DNA from: Streptomyces sp. P3
GTDB lineage: Bacteria; Actinomycetota; Actinomycetes; Streptomycetales; Streptomycetaceae
Assembly (NCBI RefSeq): GCF_003032475.1
Contig: NZ_CP028369.1
Coordinates: 8,556,001-8,620,000, forward strand
Direction of reading: 5' to 3'
DNA length: 64,000 nucleotides
Shown here: one piece after another, positions 6,977 to 14,870 of the stretch
Layout of the letters: each line of letters opens with the position of its first letter
Numbering within the stretch: position 1 is the first letter of the stretch
Translations under genes and position numbers: made by a program
The notes under the pieces: generated by a model
What the model saw: only the letters and a program-made list of their open reading frames with translations
Databases searched by the model: none
Told to the model about the DNA's origin: nothing

Positions 6977-8281
6977 ATGGGTCAGGGCCGGCAGGAGACG
7001 GTGGCGACGAGCCTCGCGGGCGCCGTCAGCGAGAAGATCAGCGCGTCCCTGGCCCCGGTCGACGTCGAACTCGACCGCCGTTATCCCGGCGACCCCGGCA
7101 CCCGCCAGCCCGTCCACACGGTCTACGTCCCCGGCGACGTCTTCGACGGCGGCACCATCCGCTCCTGGGGTGAGCGGGCCCTCGCGGCCCTCGACGCGCA
7201 CGCCCCCGACGCGGCCTCCTTCGCCGCCTGTCTCGGCCTGTCCGACGAGCTGGCCGAGCCCGTCTACGCGCGCGTGCGGGCCAAGCTGGAACGCGAGCCC
7301 GTCGAGGACCTGAGGGTCGACTTCGAGGACGGCTACGGACCCCGCCCCGACGCGGAGGAGGACGAGGCGGCCGCCAGGGCGGCCCGGCTGATCGCGCGGG
7401 CGTACGCCGAGGGCGCCGCGGCCCCCTACATGGGCATCCGTATGAAGTGCATGGAGGCCGCGGTGCGTGACCGGGGCATCCGCACCCTCGACGTCTTCCT
7501 CACCGGCCTGGCGGACGCCGGCGGCCTGCCCGACGGCCTGGTGCTCACCCTGCCCAAGGTGACGTACCCGGAGCAGGTCACCGCCATGGTCCGGCTTCTG
7601 GAGGCCTTCGAGGAGGCGCGCGGTCTGACCCCCGGGCGGCTCGGCTTCGAAATCCAGATCGAGACCAGCCAGTCCATCCTCGCCGCCGACGGCACCGCCG
7701 CGGTCGCCCGCATGATCCAGGCGGCCGAGGGTCGGGCCACCGGCCTGCACTACGGCACCTTCGACTACAGCGCCTGTCTCGGCGTCTCCGCCGCCCACCA
7801 GGCGAGCGACCACCCCGCCGCCGACCACGCCAAGGCGGTCATGCAGGTCGCGGCCGCGGGCACCGGCGTACGCGTCTCGGACGGCTCCACGAACGTCCTG
7901 CCGGTCGGTCCGACCGCGCAGGTCCACGACGCCTGGCGGCTGCACTACGGCCTCACCCGCCGCGCCCTGGCCCGCGCCTACTACCAGGGCTGGGACATGC
8001 ACCCGGGCCACCTGCCCACCCGCTACGCGGCCGTCTTCGCCTTCTACCGCGAGGGCTTCGTCCAGGCCGCCGAGCGGCTGTCCCGCTACGCCGGCCGGGC
8101 CGGCGGGGACGTGATGGACGAGCCGGCGACCGCCAAGGCCCTCAGCGGCTATCTGCTGCGCGGTCTGGACTGCGGCGCGCTCGACCCGGCCGAGGTGGGC
8201 GAGGCGACCGGGCTGACCCGGCCCGCGCTGGAAGCGTTCGCGTCGCCCCGCCGCGGGGACCTCACCATCGCCGTGCGTTGA
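6977..8281 (+). CDS. DUF6986 family, HpcH/HpaI aldolase-like protein
   Basis: A 434-residue protein of the citrate-lyase-beta/HpcH-HpaI aldolase superfamily as found in Streptomyces (DUF6986). Visible features are RVDFEDGYGPRPDAEEDEAA (metal-binding acidic loop), FEIQIETSQSIL with the conserved Glu of the TIM barrel, and LHYGTFDYSACLGVS. Relatives are encoded beside malate synthase and allantoinase and are taken to act in glyoxylate or purine-derived carbon use; here no such neighbour is present. GGAGGG at 6965-6970 supports the start. The gene has no close partner on its strand and ends at a clear terminator. Confidence 0.75.
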   Translation: MGQGRQETVATSLAGAVSEKISASLAPVDVELDRRYPGDPGTRQPVHTVYVPGDVFDGGTIRSWGERALAALDAHAPDAASFAACLGLSDELAEPVYARVRAKLEREPVEDLRVDFEDGYGPRPDAEEDEAAARAARLIARAYAEGAAAPYMGIRMKCMEAAVRDRGIRTLDVFLTGLADAGGLPDGLVLTLPKVTYPEQVTAMVRLLEAFEEARGLTPGRLGFEIQIETSQSILAADGTAAVARMIQAAEGRATGLHYGTFDYSACLGVSAAHQASDHPAADHAKAVMQVAAAGTGVRVSDGSTNVLPVGPTAQVHDAWRLHYGLTRRALARAYYQGWDMHPGHLPTRYAAVFAFYREGFVQAAERLSRYAGRAGGDVMDEPATAKALSGYLLRGLDCGALDPAEVGEATGLTRPALEAFASPRRGDLTIAVR

Positions 8282-8366
8282 CACCCGCCGCGGGGCGGCC
8301 GGCCGCGGTCTGTCCGTGGGAACGAGGAGGCGCCGGCCGGTGGGGCGGGTACTCCTCGGGCGAGGA

Positions 8367-8398
8367 CCGGCGCCGCGACGGCGAATACGCGGCGCCGG
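8367..8398. terminator. Bidirectional terminator, 11-bp stem
   Basis: CCGGCGCCGCG (8367-8377) and CGCGGCGCCGG (8388-8398) are exact reverse complements around a 10-base loop, between the convergent DUF6986 and VOC genes. Confidence 0.65.
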
Positions 8399-8430
8399 CC
8401 CCGCCTCCGCCGGCCGCTGCCGGGCGGTGA

Positions 8431-8820
8431 CTACTGCTGCGGGAACTCGTACGGGCGCGTGATGATCTCCATGCCGTGCCCCGCGGGATCCATGAAGTAG
8501 ACGCCCCGGCCGCCGTGGTGATGGTTGATCTCGCCGGGCCGCCTGCCGTGCGGATCGGCGAAGTACGTGATCCCCGCCCGCTCGATCCGCTCGAAGGCGG
8601 CGTCGAACTCCTCGTCGGAGACGAGGAAGGCGTAGTGCTGCATGACGATCGACTCCGGCGGGACGGCGGCGAAGTCCAGGGTGACCCCGTTGCCGGTGGC
8701 CGCCGGGACGAACGGGCCCCACTCGACCCCGACTTCGAGTCCCGGGATGTCGGCCAGGAACTCGGCGGACTCCCGGTTGTCCCGGGAACGGACGATGGTG
8801 TGGTTCAACTCGACTGGCAT
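8431..8820 (-). CDS. VOC (glyoxalase/bleomycin-resistance-like) family protein
   Basis: A 129-residue protein of the vicinal-oxygen-chelate fold. The paired beta-alpha-beta modules show the metal-ligand His in LNHTIVRSRDNRESAEF and a Glu late in FMDPAGHGMEIITRPYE; HHHGGRGVYFMDPAGH is the familiar core. Members act as glyoxalases, dioxygenases or drug-binding proteins. The start at 8820 has GGAGG nine bases upstream; codons back to 8904 are not family-like. The GGCT-like gene lies 85 bases upstream on the same strand. Confidence 0.82.
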   Translation of the reverse strand: MPVELNHTIVRSRDNRESAEFLADIPGLEVGVEWGPFVPAATGNGVTLDFAAVPPESIVMQHYAFLVSDEEFDAAFERIERAGITYFADPHGRRPGEINHHHGGRGVYFMDPAGHGMEIITRPYEFPQQ

Positions 8821-8905
8821 GTGTGAATGCCTCCGTAAGGCAGACTCACGGGCGTATCCATGCCTCACCCGGCCGGTGACCGACACGCGACGCCGTTCGA
8901 TCACC

Positions 8906-9592
8906 CTAACGGACGCGCAGGTGCTCCAGGCCGGAAGTGGTCACTCTCTTCTCCTGTGCGAACAGTCGCGTGCCCTGCTCGCAGCGCCGTGTGTCGGCCC
9001 GGGCCCGGGCGCAGAACTCCTCCGGAGCGGCTCCGAAAAGCCGTCGCAACTCCGCTGACTCCGCAAGGAGTTCCGTGAGCAGGGCGCGCTGTCCGGGATG
9101 GCTGCGCGGAACGCCCGAGCCGTTGTGCAGCACGCCATGGCGATTCACATAGGCGAACGCGTCGAGGAGTGCCTCGCCGTCTTCCAGCTCGACCCGGAAC
9201 CCGGGCGCCGGCAGCAGGACCCGGTCGTAGTTGGGCTCGGTCGCGTCGAGTACGTCGAGCTGCCCGGCGTCCAGCCAGATGACGAACAGCTCCCGGGTGA
9301 CGGCGGGGGCGTGGACGGGGGACGCGGACACGTATCCGGCCCGGCTGATGTGCGCCGACACCCCCACCTCCACCCCCGTCACCCGCGCCCTCGTCATAGG
9401 GACGGCGGCGGAGACGTCGAACGCGGCGAGTTTGTGCCGTAGTTGGGCGGGGCTGGCGTTGGAGCCGACGGCCACCACCGGAGTCCGGTCCGGATGCGCC
9501 AGCCGGTCCAGCGGCAGCCACTCGTCGCCGTCGAGCAGTCCGGACCGGTCCGGCCACACTCCCGGATAGCTCAGCGGGTGGTCGCGCGGCAC
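8906..9592 (-). CDS. GGCT-like conserved protein
   Basis: A 228-residue conserved actinobacterial protein. VVAVGSNASPAQLRHKL resembles the YGSN nucleotide/substrate loop of gamma-glutamylcyclotransferase-like folds, and the central segment (ISRAGYVSASPVHAP, EPNYDRV) fits such a barrel. Its reaction is unknown. GTG at 9592 is the first usual start after an in-frame TGA at about 9654; a GGAGG lies 16 bases upstream, so a nearby non-ATG start cannot be excluded. It follows the LacI gene by 60 bases on the same strand and may be co-transcribed. Confidence 0.6.
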   Translation of the reverse strand: MPRDHPLSYPGVWPDRSGLLDGDEWLPLDRLAHPDRTPVVAVGSNASPAQLRHKLAAFDVSAAVPMTRARVTGVEVGVSAHISRAGYVSASPVHAPAVTRELFVIWLDAGQLDVLDATEPNYDRVLLPAPGFRVELEDGEALLDAFAYVNRHGVLHNGSGVPRSHPGQRALLTELLAESAELRRLFGAAPEEFCARARADTRRCEQGTRLFAQEKRVTTSGLEHLRVR

Positions 9593-9652
9593 CTCGGCCA
9601 GCCCCAGGGCCTCCAGGGTGCGGGGCGTGCGCCGCGGGCGTCCACGACCGCC

Positions 9653-10729
9653 TCAGTGCGCCGGCGGCAGCTCGCCCGAGCCGCGCGCGACGAGCCGGGT
9701 GGGCAGTTCGATCCGCTCGGGCACGAGCAGGGTGCCGTCCAACTGCCGGAACAGGCGTTCCGCGGCGGTGCGGCCGAGCGTGGCCGCGTCCTGGGCGATC
9801 ACGGTGACACCGGGCTGCAGCAGGTCGGCGAGTTCCAGGTCGTCGAAAGCCACCAGCGCGGTCCGGCCGGGATGCTCGGCGAGCACCCGGATCACGGTGA
9901 CCGTCACCCGGTTGTTGCCCGAGAACACCGCCGTCACCGGCGCGGGACCGGCCAGCATCTCCTCGGCCGCCCGGCGCACCCGCAGCGGTTCGGTCGCGCC
10001 CAGGGACATCCAGGCGTCCTCGACCGGTATCCCGGCTTCCTCCATCGCCGCGCGGTAGCCGCGCAGACGCTCGGCGGCGGTGTGGATGCGCGGCATGTCG
10101 CCGATGAAGCCGATCCGGCGGTGCCCGTGCGCCAGCAGATGGGCAACGCCCTCCCGGGCCCCTCCGAAGTTGTCCGACAGGACGCAGTCGGCGTCGATCC
10201 GGCCGGCCGGCCGGTCGACGAACACCGTGGCCACTCCCGCCTTGATCTCGGGCTCCAGATAGCGGTGGTCGTCCCCGGCCGGGATCACCACCAGTCCGTC
10301 CACCCGCCGCGCGCAGAGCGCGAGCGCCAGTTCCTGCTCGCGGTCCGGGTCCTCGGCGCTGGAGCCGTTGATGAGCAGTGCCCCGTGCGCCCGGGCCACC
10401 TCCTCCACCGCGCGGCTGAGCTGTCCGTAGAACGGGTCGGCGAGGTCCTCCAGGACCAGCCCGATGCTGGCCGTGCGGCCCTTGCGCAGCACCCGCGCAC
10501 TGTCGTTGCGGCGGAAGCCCAGCGCGTCGATGGCCTCCTGGACACGCCGTTCCGTCTCGGGTGTGACCCCCGGCTCGCTGTTCACCACGCGGGACACGGT
10601 CTTGAGCCCGACTCCGGCCCGAGCCGCCACGTCCTTCATGGTGGGACGGTTGCCGTAACGATTCTCTGGCCGGCGCTGCGTCTCGGGCACGATGCTGTGT
10701 CCTGTCCTGTCGTCCACGGGGGCGGTCAC
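9653..10729 (-). CDS. LacI family transcriptional regulator
   Basis: A 358-residue repressor. The helix-turn-helix and hinge are textbook: TMKDVAARAGVGLKTVSRVV then NSEPGVTPETERRVQEAI. The periplasmic-binding-protein-like effector domain follows (GLVLEDLADPFYGQL, VFVDRPAG, DNFGGAREGVAHLLAHGH). The GTG at 10729 has GGAAGG five bases upstream; an internal ATG at the HTH would give a shorter form. It is divergent from a ROK sugar kinase, and the palindrome between them is a likely target, so it probably responds to a sugar or sugar phosphate. Confidence 0.88.
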   Translation of the reverse strand: MTAPVDDRTGHSIVPETQRRPENRYGNRPTMKDVAARAGVGLKTVSRVVNSEPGVTPETERRVQEAIDALGFRRNDSARVLRKGRTASIGLVLEDLADPFYGQLSRAVEEVARAHGALLINGSSAEDPDREQELALALCARRVDGLVVIPAGDDHRYLEPEIKAGVATVFVDRPAGRIDADCVLSDNFGGAREGVAHLLAHGHRRIGFIGDMPRIHTAAERLRGYRAAMEEAGIPVEDAWMSLGATEPLRVRRAAEEMLAGPAPVTAVFSGNNRVTVTVIRVLAEHPGRTALVAFDDLELADLLQPGVTVIAQDAATLGRTAAERLFRQLDGTLLVPERIELPTRLVARGSGELPPAH

Positions 10730-10811
10730 GCACGCCTTCCACAGAATGCTGCGCAGGGGGGTGCGTTGCCCCTGGGTCTGTATGAGGATGTGGCGTCGAG
10801 CATAGAGCCTG

Positions 10812-10823
10812 GACAACGTTGTC
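10812..10823. promoter_or_regulatory. LacI-type operator between regulator and ROK kinase
   Basis: GACAACGTTGTC is a perfect 12-bp palindrome with the central CG expected for LacI-family sites, located midway in the divergent intergenic region. Similar TGACAACGTTGTCA sites precede carbohydrate genes in Streptomyces. Confidence 0.65.
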
Positions 10824-10922
10824 AGCCGCAGGGGACACTGTCCGTCGCAAACTCCGGCCCGCGCCCCCCAAACCGCTGGACCGGCAGCTCTTTTCCATGG
10901 TGGACGGGGAGAACCCAGACTG

Positions 10923-11882
10923 ATGCAGACCGACCTCGTGGCCGCGCTGGACATCGGCGGCACCAAGATCGCCGGTGCGCTGGTGGACGGCGACGGAACC
11001 ATCCTGGACCGCTGCCTGCGCCCCACGCCGGCGCAGGAGAACGGCGACACCGTGATGCGGGCCGTCGAGGAGGTGCTGGGTGAGCTGACGGCGTCGCCGC
11101 GGTGGGAGCGCGTCCATGCCGTGGGCATCGGCAGCGCCGGGCCGGTGGACGCCTCGGCGGGCACGGTCAGCCCGGTGAACGTGCCGGGCTGGCGGGACTA
11201 CCCGCTGGTCGAGCGGGTCCGGGCGGCGACCGGAGGGCTCTCGGTCGAGCTGATCGGCGACGGCGTCGCGATCACCGCGGCGGAGCACTGGCAGGGCGCC
11301 GCGCGCGGCCACGACAACGCACTGTGCATGGTCGTCTCCACCGGCGTCGGGGGCGGCCTGGTCCTGGGCGGGCGGCTGCACCCGGGACCCACCGGCAACG
11401 CGGGACACATCGGCCACATCAGCGTCGAACTCGACGGCGACGCGTGTCCGTGCGGAGCGCGCGGCTGCGTGGAACGCATCGCCAGCGGCCCCAACATCGC
11501 CCGCCGGGCGCTGGAGAACGGCTGGCTGCCCGGCCCCGACGGCGACGTCTCCGCGGCCTCGGTGGCCGCCGCGGCCCGCGCGGGCGACCCGGTCGCCGTG
11601 GCCTCCTTCGAACGGGCCGCCCAGGCCCTGGCCGCCGGCATCGCGGCCACCGCGACCCTCGTCGAGATCGACATCGCGGTGATCGGCGGCGGTGTCGGCA
11701 AGGCCGGCGAGGTGCTCTTCGCTCCGTTGCGCCGGGCCCTGCATGACTACGCCACCCTCTCCTTCGTCCGCCGCCTGACGGTGGCTGCCGCGCAGATGGG
11801 CACCGACGCGGGCCTGGTGGGAGCGGCGGCGGCCGCCCTGGCGGCGACCGGAGCGGTTGCCGGCACCGCGGCGGCGGTCTGA
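10923..11882 (+). CDS. ROK family sugar kinase
   Basis: A 319-residue ROK kinase. The phosphate-1 motif is ALDIGGTKIAGALVD, the catalytic region is LIGDGVAITAAEH, the ATP loop is STGVGGGLVLGG, and the zinc-binding ROK signature reads GHIGHISVELDGDACPCGAR followed by GCVERIASG. It should phosphorylate glucose or a related hexose in the cytoplasm with ATP. It is divergent from a LacI regulator whose probable operator lies 100 bases upstream, so induction by its sugar is likely. Confidence 0.88.
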   Translation: MQTDLVAALDIGGTKIAGALVDGDGTILDRCLRPTPAQENGDTVMRAVEEVLGELTASPRWERVHAVGIGSAGPVDASAGTVSPVNVPGWRDYPLVERVRAATGGLSVELIGDGVAITAAEHWQGAARGHDNALCMVVSTGVGGGLVLGGRLHPGPTGNAGHIGHISVELDGDACPCGARGCVERIASGPNIARRALENGWLPGPDGDVSAASVAAAARAGDPVAVASFERAAQALAAGIAATATLVEIDIAVIGGGVGKAGEVLFAPLRRALHDYATLSFVRRLTVAAAQMGTDAGLVGAAAAALAATGAVAGTAAAV

Positions 11883-12098
11883 CAGGACGAAGAAGGAACG
11901 TTTCGGCGCACGGTCTCTGCGCTGCTACTTCTGCTGTTGCTGGCGTGTGGCGTGTGGTCGGTGGGCAGAGCCGAGAGGCGGAAGTCCGTTCGCGCGGCCC
12001 GGGACAGCCTTCCTCCGGTGTGGCGTCACCCGTCCCCGCGGCAGGGGCGGGCAGGCCATGCCCACCCCCGCCGCCGGTCGCCGCGACGCGGGTGGACC

Positions 12099-13034
12099 TC
12101 AGGCCGCGCCAACCCCTGCCGCGACGAGCGGGTCCCAGCCGCTCCGGGCGGGGATGTCCTCGCGCGCCGCACGCCAGTGGGCCGGAACACCCGCGGTGCC
12201 GACGCGGGCCGCGACGACTCCTCCCACGATGGCGCAGGTGGTGTCGCGGTCACCCCATCCGCCGACCGTCTCCCACAGGGCCTCGGGCAGGTCGTCCAGA
12301 CGGCCCGCGGCGCACCAGAGGGCGAACGGCACGGTGTCCTGAGCGGAGATCAGCCGCCCCGAGCCCAGCACTGACGCCGCGTGGCGCACCGAGGTGTGCC
12401 CGGGCAGGCCGGCGGCCACCAGCAGCCCGGAGCGGACGTCGCAGTCCGTCAGACGGCCGGCCACCTCCCGCAGGAACGCGGCGCGCGGCGGAACGTCCCG
12501 GCCATCGAGGCCGGCGGCCAGCGCGGCGGCGACCGCCACGGCCACCGCGCCCTCCACCGCCTCCGGATGGGCGTGGGTCGCGAGCGCGGACAGCCGGGCC
12601 TGCTCGCGGGCCGTACCCGGGTCGTCCCGGAACCAGGCGCCGAGCGGAGCCACCCGCATGGCGGCGCCGTTGCCGTGCGAACCCTGTCCGCCGAACTGGC
12701 CGGTGGTCACCGCGCGCCAGTCCTCGCCCGCGGCGACGCGCCGTAGCACGCCGTGCATGGACGGGCCGTACTTACGGCCCGGGTCACGGCCGTACTCGGC
12801 GGCGAACTCGCTCGCCAGGCCGTCCGGCCGGACCTCTCCGTGCGCCGTCAGATGCGCGAACAGCACGAAGGCCATCGCCGAGTCGTCCGTCCACAGCCAG
12901 GGTGCGGGACGCGGCTCGCGAGCCGCCCACAGCTCCTCGGCGGGCTCGTCGGAGCGGGTGAACCAGGCGTCGCCGAACGCGTCTCCCGTCACGAGCCCGT
13001 CCAGGCTGGCGTGGGCGTGGGGCGGACCACTCAT
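12099..13034 (-). CDS. ADP-ribosylglycohydrolase family protein
   Basis: A 311-residue all-alpha hydrolase of the DraG/ARH type. The metal-binding motifs appear in order: GDAFGDAWF at the N-terminus, WTDDSAMAFVLF with the paired Asp residues, GSHGNGAAMRVAPLGAWF, HAHPEAVEGAVAVA, and WGDRDTTCAIVGGVVAAR with the distal D-x-D/T metal ligands. It would remove ADP-ribose from proteins or small molecules. ATG 13034 has GAGGAG seven bases upstream; the longer frame to 13814 is antisense to real genes. Confidence 0.85.
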   Translation of the reverse strand: MSGPPHAHASLDGLVTGDAFGDAWFTRSDEPAEELWAAREPRPAPWLWTDDSAMAFVLFAHLTAHGEVRPDGLASEFAAEYGRDPGRKYGPSMHGVLRRVAAGEDWRAVTTGQFGGQGSHGNGAAMRVAPLGAWFRDDPGTAREQARLSALATHAHPEAVEGAVAVAVAAALAAGLDGRDVPPRAAFLREVAGRLTDCDVRSGLLVAAGLPGHTSVRHAASVLGSGRLISAQDTVPFALWCAAGRLDDLPEALWETVGGWGDRDTTCAIVGGVVAARVGTAGVPAHWRAAREDIPARSGWDPLVAAGVGAA

Positions 13035-13152
13035 GACACAACTCCTCGGTGACGTCGGCGACCCCGGCATTCTCGCCGCCGGCCGGCGGGCCGCGCGAAC
13101 GGATTGCCGGGGCGGGCGTGACTCCGGACCCGCTCGCGCCGTTGATCCGTGC

Positions 13153-13347
13153 ATGAAGAAGCGCAGCATGCTCGCCATCGCCTCCCTCGCCACCGGCTTC
13201 GTCGTCGCGGCGATCAGCCCCTCGCACGGCGTGGCCGCCGACGACCTCGACGGGCTGAACGTCGGAGACACGCTCAGCACGCTCGACCACACCGTCTCCA
13301 GCGACAGCTTCGCCGTGGACGACAACGCCCTCGACCGGACCGACTGA
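13153..13347 (+). CDS. Small secreted peptide, 64 residues
   Basis: MKKRSMLAIASLATGF... gives a classical Sec signal peptide (KKR, hydrophobic core, cleavage after HGVA) leaving about 35 acidic residues rich in Asp, Ser and Thr with no cysteine. I do not recognise the mature part. A strong hairpin terminator follows, which supports a real independent gene. No good ribosome-binding site is seen, and the divergent ADP-ribosylglycohydrolase starts 118 bases away. It might be a surface or signalling peptide, but nothing in the sequence shows it. Confidence 0.6.
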   Translation: MKKRSMLAIASLATGFVVAAISPSHGVAADDLDGLNVGDTLSTLDHTVSSDSFAVDDNALDRTD

Positions 13348-13366
13348 CGGACCGCCCCCGAGGCCA

Positions 13367-13403
13367 CGACGCCGGCGCCCCACCGAGAGGGTCGCCGGCG
13401 TCG
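13367..13403 (+). terminator. Terminator after the small secreted peptide
   Basis: CGACGCCGGCG (13367-13377) and CGCCGGCGTCG (13393-13403) make an 11-bp perfect stem starting 20 bases after the stop. Confidence 0.6.
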
Positions 13404-13490
13404 GCGCGTCCGCGCGCTCTCAACGCGAACCGGTTTCCGTGGCAGGGTGGAGCGGGCAAGCCACAGGGGGCCAACAGAAGAGGGGGAACC

Positions 13491-14534
13491 GTGACCGTCG
13501 TCTGGATCAACGGCGCGTTCGGTGCGGGAAAGACGACCACCGCACGGGAACTGATCGACCTGATCCCGAACAGCACGCTCTTCGACCCCGAGGTCGTCGG
13601 CGCGGCGCTCCCGCACCTGCTGCCGCCGAAGCGCCTCGCCGAGGTCGGCGACTATCAGGACCTGCCGATCTGGCGGCGACTCGTGATCGACACGGTGGCC
13701 GCGCTCCTCGCCGAACTGGGCGGAACCCTCGTCGTGCCCATGACGCTGCTGCGGCAGGAGTACCGCGACGAGATCTTCGGCGGTCTCGCGGCCCGCCGCA
13801 TCGCTGTCCGGCACGTGCTCCTCGCACCGGCGGAAACGATCCTGCGCGAGCGGATATCAGGCCGGGAGATTCCTGCGGACCTCCCCGACGGTGAGATACG
13901 GGTGCGCCAGTGGTCGTACGACCACATCGAGCCCTACCGCGCCGCCCTCGCGTCCTGGCTCACCGCCGACGCCCACCTCGTGGACAACGGCCCCCTCACC
14001 CCGCACGCGACCGCCGTCCGGATCGCCGAGGCGGTCGGCAGCGGCGCCGTGTCCGCGTGCGACATCGTGCAGACACCCGAGCCCACCGCCGAGACTCTGG
14101 CCGCCGGGGTGCTCCTCTTCGACGAACAGGACCGGGTGCTGCTCGTCGACCCGACCTACAAGCCCGGCTGGGAGTTCCCCGGCGGTGTGGTGGAACCCGG
14201 CGAGGCCCCCGCGCGCGCCGGTATCCGCGAGGTCGAGGAGGAGACCGGGATCCGGCTGGCGGACGTTCCCCCGCTGCTCGTCGTCGACTGGGAGCGGCCC
14301 GCACCGCCCCGCTTCGGGGGCCTGCGCCTCCTCTTCGACGGCGGCCGGCTCGACGCCGCTGACGTCGAAGGGCTGCTGCTGCCCGGCCCCGAGCTGCGGG
14401 GCTGGCGCTTCGTGACGGAGGAAGAGGCCGCCGACCTGCTGCCGCCGGTCCGCTACGACCGGCTGCGCTGGGCGCTGCGGGCCCGTGAGCGCGGGGCCGC
14501 GCTCTACCTCGAAGCCGGCGTTCCGCAGGGGTGA
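13491..14534 (+). CDS. TmrB-like P-loop kinase fused to a Nudix hydrolase
   Basis: A 347-residue two-domain protein. Residues about 1-190 resemble tunicamycin-resistance protein TmrB: VVWINGAFGAGKTTTARELI with the Walker A loop, LFDPEVVGAALPHLLPPKRL, and VVPMTLLRQEYRDEIF. Residues about 205-347 are a Nudix domain with the box GGVVEPGEAPARAGIREVEE followed by ETGI, which satisfies GX5EX7REUXEEXGU. The pairing suggests ATP-dependent binding or phosphorylation of a nucleotide-like drug or metabolite plus cleavage of a nucleoside-diphosphate derivative. GTG 13491 is set by AGAGGGGG. Fusions of this type occur in Streptomyces; the substrate is unknown. Confidence 0.8.
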   Translation: MTVVWINGAFGAGKTTTARELIDLIPNSTLFDPEVVGAALPHLLPPKRLAEVGDYQDLPIWRRLVIDTVAALLAELGGTLVVPMTLLRQEYRDEIFGGLAARRIAVRHVLLAPAETILRERISGREIPADLPDGEIRVRQWSYDHIEPYRAALASWLTADAHLVDNGPLTPHATAVRIAEAVGSGAVSACDIVQTPEPTAETLAAGVLLFDEQDRVLLVDPTYKPGWEFPGGVVEPGEAPARAGIREVEEETGIRLADVPPLLVVDWERPAPPRFGGLRLLFDGGRLDAADVEGLLLPGPELRGWRFVTEEEAADLLPPVRYDRLRWALRARERGAALYLEAGVPQG

Positions 14535-14592
14535 GCACGGCGGTCGGGCCGACGACGCGCACGGCCGCCGCCGGGAACAGCCTTCCGGCCTT

Positions 14593-14624
14593 CCGCCCGA
14601 AGCGGTCCTCCGCCCGAAGCGGTC
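14593..14624. repeat. Two direct repeats of 15 bp
   Basis: CCGCCCGAAGCGGTC occurs at 14593-14607 and again at 14610-14624. It lies in the 336-base gap 14535-14870 between two convergent genes, in which I see no gene. Each copy can fold weakly on itself (CCGC...GCGG), so the array may help terminate transcription. Confidence 0.55.
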
Positions 14625-14870
14625 TTCCGGCCAGGCTGCTGCCCGAGGTGGGCCGGTCGGCCGAAGCCGCCCTCCGCTCGCAGCGTCCGTGCCGTAGGCG
14701 TCCGGAGCGCCTCGCCCGACCGGCGCGGGGGCCCGCCTTGGGACGGCTGACCAGTGGGGCGTCCCGGCGACGGGGTTCTCGGGCCGTAGCCCTCGGGCAT
14801 CGACCCGCACCCGTCCGCAGGCGGCGGGCGCGCTTCTCGCGCCCCCGTGGGCACACGGACCCGGCGCGGC

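Noticed and set aside
6932..8722. A 596-codon frame opposite the DUF6986 gene
   Set aside because: Antisense shadow of a gene with good motifs; composition is typical of high-GC shadow frames.
8901..11744. A 947-codon minus-strand frame across the GGCT-like, LacI and ROK genes
   Set aside because: It is in another frame than the genes it covers, with Arg/Pro/Gly-rich shadow composition.
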